Shown in pieces: positions 5,445 through 11,940 of a DNA stretch of 17,469 bases. The notes under the pieces are model-generated. The model ran no database searches. It was not told where the DNA came from and was given only the letters and a program-made list of their open reading frames with translations. The position numbers were made by a program, and so were the translations under genes. Location of the stretch: contig CAPYID010000038.1 of the NCBI GenBank assembly GCA_948739805.1, forward strand, positions 1 through 17,469, read 5' to 3'. This DNA is from an uncultured Clostridia bacterium. GTDB taxonomy: Bacteria; Bacillota; Clostridia; TANB77; CAG-508. Positions within the stretch are counted from its first letter, which is position 1. The number at the start of each line of letters is the position of its first letter.

Positions 5445-6374
5445 TTGGAAAAAGAATTTAAAACAATAAATAAACAAATAGAATTATTACAAAGTAGAAA
5501 TTTATATATAGAAAATGAAGAAATTGCAAAAGAAATATTATTAAACAATAACTATTATTATTTGATAAATGGTTATAAAGATTTATTTTTAAATAAAAAG
5601 AGTTCAACGGAAAAGTTTAGTAATGGGACAACATTAGAAGAAATTTATAGTTTATATGAATTTGACAGAAAAATAAGAATTATATTTTTAGAATACATTT
5701 TGTTAATTGAAAGAAAAATTGATACATATATAGCTTATGAGTTTTCAAAAAATTATGGACATAAAGATTATTTAAATTCAGAAAATTTTAATTATATCAG
5801 CAAAAACAAAGAATTAATTGATAAGTTTTTGAATGATATTAATCTTGAAATATCACACCAATATAAAAATTCTAATAAGATGATTAGTCATTATTTAGAT
5901 ACATATAAATATATACCTTTATGGGTATTAATTAGAATATTATCCTTTGGAAAAGTTTCAAAATTTTATAGTTTTATGAAACAAAAAGAACAAAATAATA
6001 TAAGTAGAAAATTTAATATAAAAAGCCAAATATTAAAAGTATATCTAATGAATTTAGGTAATATACGAAATATATGTGCTCATGATGAAAAGTTATATGA
6101 TGTTATCTTAAAAAAGAGAATTAATACTACTCCCTATCATAGAAATCTAAATTTAATAAAAAATGATGGTAAAACTGTATATGCAACAAGAGATTTATTT
6201 TCAATAATAATTATATTAAAAGCACTGTTAGAAAAAGAACAATTTAATGAATTTTATAATAGGATAATAGAAAAAATAAAAGAATTAGAAAATAAACTTT
6301 TGTCATTAAAAACAGATAAAGTTTTATATAAAATGGGCTTTCCTAAAAATTATAAAAACTTATTAGAATTATAA
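5445..6374 (+). CDS. Abi_2 family HEPN protein (AbiF/AbiD-like abortive infection toxin)
   Basis: This 309-residue protein starts with TTG at 5445, chosen because AGGAGG (5433-5438) lies 6 bp upstream. It is mostly helical and very Lys/Asn/Ile-rich, as usual for Abi_2 proteins. Recognisable family blocks are YYYLINGYKDLFL (about 37-49), YEFDRKIRIIFLEYILLIERKIDTYIAYEF (71-100), LWVLIRILSFGKVSKFY (159-175) and NLGNIRNICAHDEKLY (203-218). RNICAH (Arg208 to His213) is the RX4-6H motif of HEPN ribonucleases, so RNA cleavage is the expected toxic activity. Length matches the family (about 300). The RNA at 5341-5425 directly upstream is the likely antitoxin. A structured RNA with a terminator follows the gene. 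The close relation proposed between AbiF and Cas13 concerns this HEPN family; this protein itself lacks a CRISPR array. Confidence 0.88.
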   Translation: MEKEFKTINKQIELLQSRNLYIENEEIAKEILLNNNYYYLINGYKDLFLNKKSSTEKFSNGTTLEEIYSLYEFDRKIRIIFLEYILLIERKIDTYIAYEFSKNYGHKDYLNSENFNYISKNKELIDKFLNDINLEISHQYKNSNKMISHYLDTYKYIPLWVLIRILSFGKVSKFYSFMKQKEQNNISRKFNIKSQILKVYLMNLGNIRNICAHDEKLYDVILKKRINTTPYHRNLNLIKNDGKTVYATRDLFSIIIILKALLEKEQFNEFYNRIIEKIKELENKLLSLKTDKVLYKMGFPKNYKNLLEL

Positions 6375-6431
6375 TTAAAATTTGAATAAATTATGTAAGA
6401 AAAATTTTTAAAAGTTGATATAAAAATTCAT

Positions 6432-6549
6432 CTCTCAGAGAGCAAAATAGGTTTTAGGAAATCTTCCTAAACAGCGAAAACGGTGTCAAAACACCAAGCT
6501 GGCGAATATTGGGCATTAAAAATGATCCTCAATATTCGTTCTTTTTTTG
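6432..6549 (+). ncRNA. Structured RNA with terminator downstream of the abiF-like gene
   Basis: Four consecutive helices are visible: CTCT/AGAG (6432-6442); TTTAGGAA (6453-6460) with TTCCTAAA (6464-6471), 8 bp; CAGC (6472-6475) with GCTG (6498-6501) enclosing GGTGT/ACACC (6482-6486/6491-6495) with a CAAA loop; and a terminator CGAATATTG (6503-6511) with CAATATTCG (6530-6538), followed by TTCTTTTTTT. The helices are packed almost without linkers, as in a riboswitch or regulatory sRNA. It could be the 3' end of the abiF transcript, a second RNA of that system, or a leader controlling the recombinase operon beyond. No riboswitch class I know fits. Confidence 0.6.
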
Positions 6550-6682
6550 TACCCTTTTTTCTTTTTATATACCCATTTTAATCAATTATAAAAAACATAT
6601 GTTAATGTATTCGTAAATTCAAGCTAAAAACTAGTTATTTTTTTAATTTAGTTTTAATAAAATTTACGAAGGTGAATAAACA

Positions 6683-6820
6683 ATGAATGAAAATGATATA
6701 GATAAAAAAGAACAAGTATTTTGCATATTTAATAATGACAAAGAAAATATAGATAAACAAATAGAAAAAAGCTTTATTATATATTTAAAAAGTTTAATTA
6801 AAGATAATAAAGAGCCTTGA
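6683..6820 (+). CDS. Small charged protein (45 residues) before the recombinase operon
   Basis: ATG at 6683, preceded by GAAGGTG (6669-6675). It reads MNENDIDKKEQVFCIFNNDK, then a charged helix with IEKSFIIYLKSLIKDNKEP, ending at TGA 6818-6820. It is not recognised. Small acidic/lysine-rich proteins just before a recombinase are common in clostridial elements and may be regulators or excision factors (inference). Its stop overlaps the -35 box of the next promoter. Confidence 0.5.
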   Translation: MNENDIDKKEQVFCIFNNDKENIDKQIEKSFIIYLKSLIKDNKEP

Positions 6821-6867
6821 AGATTTGAATAAACAGCTATATAATCTTTCTAGCAGGTGATTGCTAG
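6817..6867 (+). promoter_or_regulatory. Promoter and operator-like hairpin of the element 2 recombinase
   Basis: -35 TTGAAG (6817-6822) and -10 TATAAT (6840-6845), 17-bp spacer. Immediately after the -10 lies TTTCTAGCAGGTGATTGCT (6847-6865), the inverted copy of 4026-4044; CTAGCA/TGCTAG (6850-6867) can also form a 6-bp hairpin around the transcription start. A repressor or directionality factor bound here would block the promoter. A following RBS (AGGAGG near 6873) serves only a 10-codon reading frame (MYEHKRITFS), perhaps a leader peptide or a remnant. Confidence 0.65.
6847..6865 (-). repeat. Right copy of the 19-bp inverted repeat
   Basis: Exact reverse complement of 4026-4044. The two copies enclose 2.8 kb containing all the cargo genes but not the recombinase. 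Confidence 0.75.
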
Positions 6868-6928
6868 AATAACAGGAGGTTTTAGAAAATGTATGAGCAT
6901 AAGCGAATTACATTTTCTTAATACGTAT

Positions 6929-6952
6929 AACAATGTAGAAAATTGCATTGTT
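6929..6952 (+). promoter_or_regulatory. Hairpin before the recombinase RBS
   Basis: AACAATG (6929-6935) pairs with CATTGTT (6946-6952), ending 7 bp before the AGGAGG of the recombinase. It has no T tract, so it may influence translation. Confidence 0.4.
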
Positions 6953-6970
6953 TAAAGACAGGAGGTGCAA

Positions 6971-8585
6971 ATGAGTTTTAGCAATCAAAACGCCATAAAT
7001 AAAGCATTTAAAGTAGGAATATACATACGTTTATCTCGCGAAGATGGAGATAAATTAGAAAGTGATAGTATTTCAAATCAAAGAGATATTTTACAAAGGT
7101 ACATAAAAGAAAATCAACTCATTTTCATAGATGAGTACAAAGATGATGGCATATCGCGGAACAACTTTTGATAGACCAGATTTTAATAGAATGATACAAG
7201 ATATAGAAAACAAAAAAATTAATATGATTATTACAAAAGACTTATCAAGACTTGGAAGGGATTATATAAAAACAGGTTACTATATAGAAAATTACTTTCC
7301 AGAAAAAAATGTAAGATATGTTTCGGTATTAGATGGAATAGATACATTTTTAGATAGTACAAACAATGATGTAACACCTTTTAAAGCAATCATAAATGAT
7401 ATGTATGCAAAAGATATTTCAAAAAAAATCAAAGGAGTTTTGCGAGAAAAAGAATTAAAAGGAGAATATTTAGGAAGTATTGCTCCCTATGGCTATAAGA
7501 AAAGTGCAATATATAAAAACAAGCTAGAGATAGATAAAAATGTATCTTATGTAGTAGAAAAAATATTCGAACTATATATACAAGGAAACGGATTACAAAA
7601 AATATCAAATATTTTAGATAAAGAAGGAATTGATCCACCAAGTAAATATCTTAATTTGAAACATCAAAGGACAACATGGAATCCAAAATCTATAAGAGCA
7701 ATGCTTGTAAACGAAGTATATATTGGAAATACCGTTCAAAATAAATGTGTTTCTGTTTCCTATAAAGTAAAAAAGCGAAAACCTAAAAATGAAAGTGAAT
7801 ATATAAGAGTAGAAAATACTCATCAACCTATTATTGAAAAAGATATATTTATTAAAGCACAAGAAATTTTAAAAAGTAAAAAAAGTCTATCAACACCAAA
7901 ACATACTGAACTATTAAAAGGATTAATCTTTTGCCATAATTGTGGTAGACAGCTTAGAATTTGTTACAGAGGAAAAGTAAAAAAGATTGGCTACATAGAT
8001 TGTAGTTTAGCACGAGGAAAAGATAAAAAATGTAAAACCTGTAACTATAATTATAACAAATTTGAAAATAAAGTGCTTAATAATATAAAAAATATAGTTA
8101 ATACCTTCTGCGATAAAAATGCTTTAAAATTGATATATGAGAAAAATAAAGATAGTTATTCTACACTTATAAAGGTAGAAGATGAAAAGCTATTAAACAT
8201 TAAAAATAAGATTGATGATGTATCAAAGAAATTAGATAAAATGTATATGGATAATTTAAATGGAATTATAACCGATGATGATTACTTCAGATATTCAAAA
8301 GATTTTATAGAACAAAAAGAAAAATTGATAAAGGCTAAAAATAATATACAAGATAAAATAAAAATATTGCAAAATAACATTCAAGTAAATCAAAACAAAG
8401 AAAAAGCTGATAAAGTAATTGAAGAATTTTTGAAGTTTGAAAATCCAAGTAAAAAGATATTGTTTGAATTAATAGATAGAATAGAATTAGATGAGTTTAA
8501 AAACATATACATATATTTTAATTTTTCAGAGTTAAATATTGTAAAAGAACAATTAAACAATATGAATTTTATAGAAAGTGCGTAG
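6971..8585 (+). pseudogene. Large serine recombinase of element 2, frameshifted in the catalytic domain
   Basis: The start at 6971 follows AGGAGG closely. Frame 1 reads MSFSNQNAINKAFKVGIYIR, LSREDGDK (catalytic Ser about 22) and runs to FIDEYKDDGIS, then goes out of frame and stops at 7169-7171. The second frame picks up at GTTFDRPDFNRMI, so one extra base lies within about 7155-7162 (TCGCGGA where a 3-base codon is expected). The rest is complete: KDLSRLGRDYIKTGYY, recombinase domain with YGYKKS, a zinc ribbon CHNCGRQL with CSLARG and CKTC, and a long Lys/Glu coiled coil. A repaired protein would have about 537 residues. The sequence at the shift is not a known slippery site, so this is a real mutation or a sequencing error. 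The stop is 11 bp from the att arm at 8597. Confidence 0.87.
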
Positions 8586-8596
8586 TTAAAATTATA

Positions 8597-8632
8597 TTGG
8601 TAACTTTGGAAATGCATCACATTTAGCATGGT
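8597..8632 (+). other. attR of element 2
   Basis: TTGGTAACTTT (8597-8607) is the inverse of the arm at 4002-4012, followed by GGA and the 22-bp core region (8611-8632) shared with 3979-4000. Joining 8597-8620 to 3989-4012 yields a 48-bp near-symmetrical attP with CA at its exact centre, the size expected for serine integrases. Confidence 0.75.
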
Positions 8633-9057
8633 TAAACAACATTTACGAAAAAACAGGAAACATAGTACCATTCCCTATAATAGCAGATAGGAATGGAGAA
8701 ATAGCTAGAAAATATGGTATGATATCAAATGATGTAAGCAAAACAGAAACAGTAAGAAATGTATTTATAATAGACGATAAAGGAGTAGTAAGACTTATAC
8801 TTATATATCCAATGCAGGTTGGACGTTCAATTCCAGAAATAATAAGAGCAGTAGAAGCCTTGAAAACAGTAGATAACTGTAAAGCAGCAACACCATTAAA
8901 CTGGACACCTGGAAATCCAGTAATACAGACCTCACCAACAACATTTGAAGGATTACAAAAAAGGCAAGAAGAAATCAGAGAAAATAGAAATGGAATGTCA
9001 TGGTATTTAAGCTTTAAGGATGCATCTGACTGTGAATCAAATGGAAAAAAATGTTAA
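8621..9057 (+). pseudogene. Peroxiredoxin 3' part, right of element 2
   Basis: In frame from the att core it reads HLAWLNNIYEKTGNIVPFPI, IADRNGEIARKYGMISNDVS and on to ...NGKKC, stop 9055-9057. IYPMQVGRSIPEIIRAVEAL and LNWTPGNPVIQ are typical of the dimerisation and C-terminal part of Prx6/AhpC-TSA peroxiredoxins. The first in-frame ATG is at 8719 (MISNDVSK), but a protein starting there lacks the peroxidatic Cys. Upstream the frame is closed by TAA at 8587. Together with 3877-3988 it makes up all but the N-terminal part of the host gene, which lies beyond element 1. The enzyme would normally reduce H2O2 and organic peroxides in the cytoplasm; in this genome it should be absent unless both elements excise. 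Confidence 0.9.
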
Positions 9058-9178
9058 AAAACATGGTAAAAAATACATGTAAAAAATATAATAATTTATA
9101 TAAAAATACAAATAATAATATCATAAAATTATAATAAACAATAATGTGATTTATAATTTTAGAAAGGGTGATATTATT

Positions 9179-9352
9179 ATGGATAAGAATCAAAAAATAA
9201 ATTGTACAGTTACAAGTTGTAAATACAACAACTCTGAAAAAGAATTATGTAATTTAAACCAAATAACAGTAGAACCAATCGATGATTGTGACACATGTGA
9301 ATGTGATGAATCTATGTGTGGAAGTTATGAATATAATGACACAGAAGAATAA
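9179..9352 (+). CDS. DUF1540 domain protein
   Basis: A 57-residue cysteine-rich protein. The ATG at 9179 follows AAAGGGTG by 8 bp; an earlier in-frame ATG (9146) lacks an RBS. The pattern INCTVTSCKYNN, ELCNLNQITVEP, CDTCECDESMCGSYEY is the DUF1540 signature, with cysteines spaced for metal binding. The family is common in Clostridia and often has small stand-alone members. The role is unknown, though metal binding and sporulation links are suspected. It is followed by a strong hairpin and then the group II intron. Confidence 0.88.
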   Translation: MDKNQKINCTVTSCKYNNSEKELCNLNQITVEPIDDCDTCECDESMCGSYEYNDTEE

Positions 9353-9356
9353 TGAT

Positions 9357-9383
9357 AATGGGCATGCATATAGCGTGCCCATT
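9357..9383. terminator. Bidirectional terminator between DUF1540 and rluA, interrupted on its right by the intron
   Basis: AATGGGCATGC (9357-9367) pairs with GCGTGCCCATT (9373-9383), 11 bp with one G-T and an ATATA loop. It lies between convergent genes and would serve both. The group II intron begins 6 bp after it. Confidence 0.7.
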
Positions 9384-9389
9384 AGAAAT

Positions 9390-11050
9390 GTGCGACGGGC
9401 ATGTCGTTTAGTTAATTGGTGAAGTCCGTAGTGGAGGTATACATCGCCAACCACATAGTGAAACACAAGCGTTCCATCGTGAGGTGTGACGTGGAGGAAG
9501 TGCGTAGCAAAATCTTGGCTCAATGTACAAAAACTTATACTAAGGCTTGATAATAAGGTAAGGCTACATTTGAAGTCGAAGCCTAAAAGATGTACATAAC
9601 CTTATCAAGTAAATCAAGTGAGTAAAAGAGGAAGATTAAATGACTTACCCCATGGGACATTAGAAATAGTGGCCGAAAAAGGTTAATCGCAAGGAAAGGA
9701 GAAGGAGAAACAAACATGGAACTTTTAGAACAAATCTTAACTAAGCGTATGAAAAAGTAAAAGCAAATGAAGGAGTAGCAGGAGTAGATAGAATAACAGT
9801 GAATGAAGTAGATGAGTATATAAAAAGAACAAAGAAAAACTGTTAAACCAAATACGTAAAAGAAAGTATAAGCCACAACCAGTAAAGAAAGTGCAAATAC
9901 CCAAAGAAAATGGCAAAATGAGAAATCTAGGAATACCAACAGTGTTTGAGAGGATAATCCAACAAGCAATGGTACAAGTGCTAAGCCCAATATTTGAAAA
10001 ACAATTCAGCGAGAACAGTTATGGATTTAGACCTAATAGGAGTTGTGAACAAGCAGTAATAAAAGCACTAGAATACTTAAATGACGGTTATGAATGGACA
10101 ATAGATATAAAACTAGAGAAATTTTTCGATACAGTAGACCAAGACAGACTGATCAATATCATAATGAGAACAATAAAAAACTGGGACGTAGTATCATTAA
10201 TAAGAAAATATCTAAGTGCAGGAGTAATGGAAAAAGGAATAGTTAAAGCAACCAAAAAAGGAACACCACAAGGAGGGAACCTAAGTCCATTGTTATCAAA
10301 TATAATGTTAAATGAGCTAGAAAAAGAATTTGAAATACGTGGCTTGCAGTTCGTGCGCTATGAGGATGATTGTATCATAATGGTTAAGAGTGAGAAAGCA
10401 GCAAATCGAGTTTTGAGTTCAGTAACAAAGTTTATTGAAAAGAAATTAGGTTTAAAGGTATATGCAGAAAAGAGCAAAGTAACAAGAGCAACTAAGACAA
10501 AATATTTAAGTTTTAGTTTTTGGAAAGACACAAAAGGAAGTTGGAAACCAAAACCACATATAAAAGCATATCAAAAGCTAAAAAGGAAACTAAAAGCATT
10601 AACTAAAAGAAATTGGAGCATAAGCTTAGAGAATAGAATAAAACAAGTTACTACTTAGTTAGAGGTTGGGTAAATTACTTTAGAATAGACAATATGAAAA
10701 ACGCAATACAAGAGATAAACGAGCATTTGAGAACAAGAATAAGAGTAATTATCTGGAAACAATGGAAGAAATCACAGAGAAAAGAGAAAGCACTGAAACA
10801 ACTAGGAGTAAAACCAGATATTGCTCACAATCTAGCCAACACAAGTAAAGGATATAAATTAGTAGCAAAAACAGATTGGCTTAAATTTGCAATAAACAAT
10901 GACAGGCTAAGAAAAAAATGTCTGATATTTCTATCAGACCAATATGCAAAAGTACATGTTGAAATATAAATTGAACCGCCACTTGCGTGAACCGCACGAG
11001 TAGTGGTGTGAGAGGGAATAAATAAAATAATTATTTATTCTCTACTCGAT
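9390..11050 (+). mobile_element. Group IIC intron with decayed maturase gene
   Basis: The 5' end is GTGCGACGGGCATGTCG (from 9390) with the GTGAAGTCC-type domain I segment, matching the GUGYG start and early domain I of group IIC introns such as the Oceanobacillus iheyensis one. The 3' end has domain V TTGAACCGCC (10971-10980) ... GTAGTGGTGTGAGAGG (11000-11015), then a domain VI hairpin (GGAATAAATAA with TTATTTATTC) and the terminal CTACTCGAT (11042-11050), which is the classic IIC 3' end. Insertion directly after a terminator hairpin is the known target preference of class C introns. The ribozyme parts look complete, so self-splicing may persist even though the protein is dead. Confidence 0.88.
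9716..10969 (+). pseudogene. Group II intron reverse transcriptase/maturase, frameshifted three times
   Basis: It starts MELLEQILTK at 9716 with a good RBS (AAGGAG), then shifts frame near 9745 to AYEKVKANEGVAGVDRITVN, again near 9840 to LLNQIRKRKYKPQPVKKVQI, and again near 10650 to YYLVRGWVNYFRIDNMKN. The reassembled protein has the full order: RT fingers/palm (GIPTVFERIIQQAM, YGFRPNRSCEQAV, GTPQGGNLSPLLSNIML), thumb and maturase domain X (EHLRTRIRVIIWKQWKK). There is no endonuclease domain, as usual for class C. Two catalytic positions are also changed: the motif A segment reads DIKLEKFFD where DLDLEKFFD-like is expected (Lys in place of the metal-binding Asp), and motif C is YEDD instead of YADD. 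The protein cannot be functional. Confidence 0.9.
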
Positions 11051-11075
11051 TAGATATTGTAAGGGTATTCATGTG

Positions 11076-11918
11076 TTATTTTTCGATTATTTTTCCATTC
11101 AAATATTCCAAAATACCAGCATTAGAAGAAAAATCAAATACTAGCTTATAAGAACAAAGTTCTTGAGTTTTCTTATTAAACTTTTTATTGATTTCATTTA
11201 TACCATACTTACCATCTCCAATTATAGGATGATCAATATGAGCAAGATGTGCACGAATTTGATGAGTACGTCCAGTATGTAATAATATTTCAAGAGTCGA
11301 GGTATTTTCCTTTATATTAGAAAAAAGTACTGTATACTCTGTAACAATTTCTCTGTATCCTTTTTTAGGAGAATCTGAAATATATACTTGAGACTTATTA
11401 CTATCCTTAAATAAATATGCCTTTAATTCTGCATGTTTAGGAGTTGGAATTCCATACACTTTACATTTATAGTATTTCTTTATTTCATGATACTTAAATT
11501 TATCAAACAAAATATGTAAAGCTTCATCGTTTTTAGCAAATAAAACAAGTCCATAAGTATTTCTATCTAGCCTATGACAAGGCATAGAAGAAGGATATTT
11601 AATTTGTACATAACTTGTAAGAGAATTCTCACCAACAACCTCAATACCAGCTTGTTTATCAACCACTAAAATATTATCATCCTCATATACAATTTTAAAA
11701 TCATTATGAGAAAATAATAAATCATCGACAATATAAATTTTTACCATATCACCTGTATGTATAACTTCATTAGAGCATATTCGGACATCATTTATGCGAA
11801 TATCTTTCTGACGTAATGCCTTATACAATGTACTCTGCTTCAAGCCATCAAAACTATCAAAAAGAAAATTATTTAGCTTTTTATTATCATACTTAGCAGG
11901 AACAATCAATTCTTTCAT
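11076..11918 (-). CDS. RluA-family pseudouridine synthase
   Basis: A 280-residue enzyme that isomerises uridine to pseudouridine in rRNA or tRNA; the exact target is not predictable. The N-terminal S4-like RNA-binding region is at about 10-65 (LNNFLFDSFDGL, DIRINDVRICSNEVIHTGDMVKIY). The catalytic domain has PCHRLDRNTYGLVLFAKN, with the active-site Asp at about 118, and HTGRTHQIRAHLAHIDHPIIGDGKYG, both diagnostic. The start at 11918 (MKELIVPAKYDNKKL) matches the family N-terminus, with AAGGAG 12 bp upstream. An alternative ATG at 11966 adds 16 residues and would overlap the U32 gene by 26 bp. It is co-transcribed with the U32 gene. Confidence 0.9.
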   Translation of the reverse strand: MKELIVPAKYDNKKLNNFLFDSFDGLKQSTLYKALRQKDIRINDVRICSNEVIHTGDMVKIYIVDDLLFSHNDFKIVYEDDNILVVDKQAGIEVVGENSLTSYVQIKYPSSMPCHRLDRNTYGLVLFAKNDEALHILFDKFKYHEIKKYYKCKVYGIPTPKHAELKAYLFKDSNKSQVYISDSPKKGYREIVTEYTVLFSNIKENTSTLEILLHTGRTHQIRAHLAHIDHPIIGDGKYGINEINKKFNKKTQELCSYKLVFDFSSNAGILEYLNGKIIEK

Positions 11919-11940
11919 ATCAAAATATTTCTCCTTCTTT

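Larger units (their letters stand above)
3989..8620 (+). mobile_element. Element 2: 4.6-kb serine-recombinase element carrying a defence/toxin-antitoxin cargo
   Basis: The ends are set by the reconstructed att sites (CA cores at 3988-3989 and 8620-8621). The cargo is an unknown 131-residue gene, a decayed MNT/HepT pair, an AbiF-like gene with its RNA, a structured RNA, a 45-residue gene and, at the right end, a large serine recombinase. No relaxase, replication or transfer gene is seen, so movement would need recombinase-mediated circularisation plus help from other elements. The recombinase is frameshifted in this copy, so the element may be stranded. Removal of 3989-8620 restores the peroxiredoxin frame exactly, which is the main support for the boundaries. 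Confidence 0.78.

Noticed and set aside
5445..6374. Miniature Cas13 effector
   Set aside because: The protein has one clear RX4-6H motif, Abi_2 blocks and a normal Abi_2 length of 309 residues, and no repeat-spacer array is present nearby.
7131..7171. Programmed frameshifting in the element 2 recombinase
   Set aside because: No slippery heptamer, stimulatory stem or internal Shine-Dalgarno at the shift; a simple one-base insertion explains it.
8719..9057. Functional short peroxiredoxin starting at ATG 8719
   Set aside because: It would lack the thioredoxin-fold N-terminus and the peroxidatic Cys, and no good RBS precedes the ATG; it is the tail of the interrupted gene.
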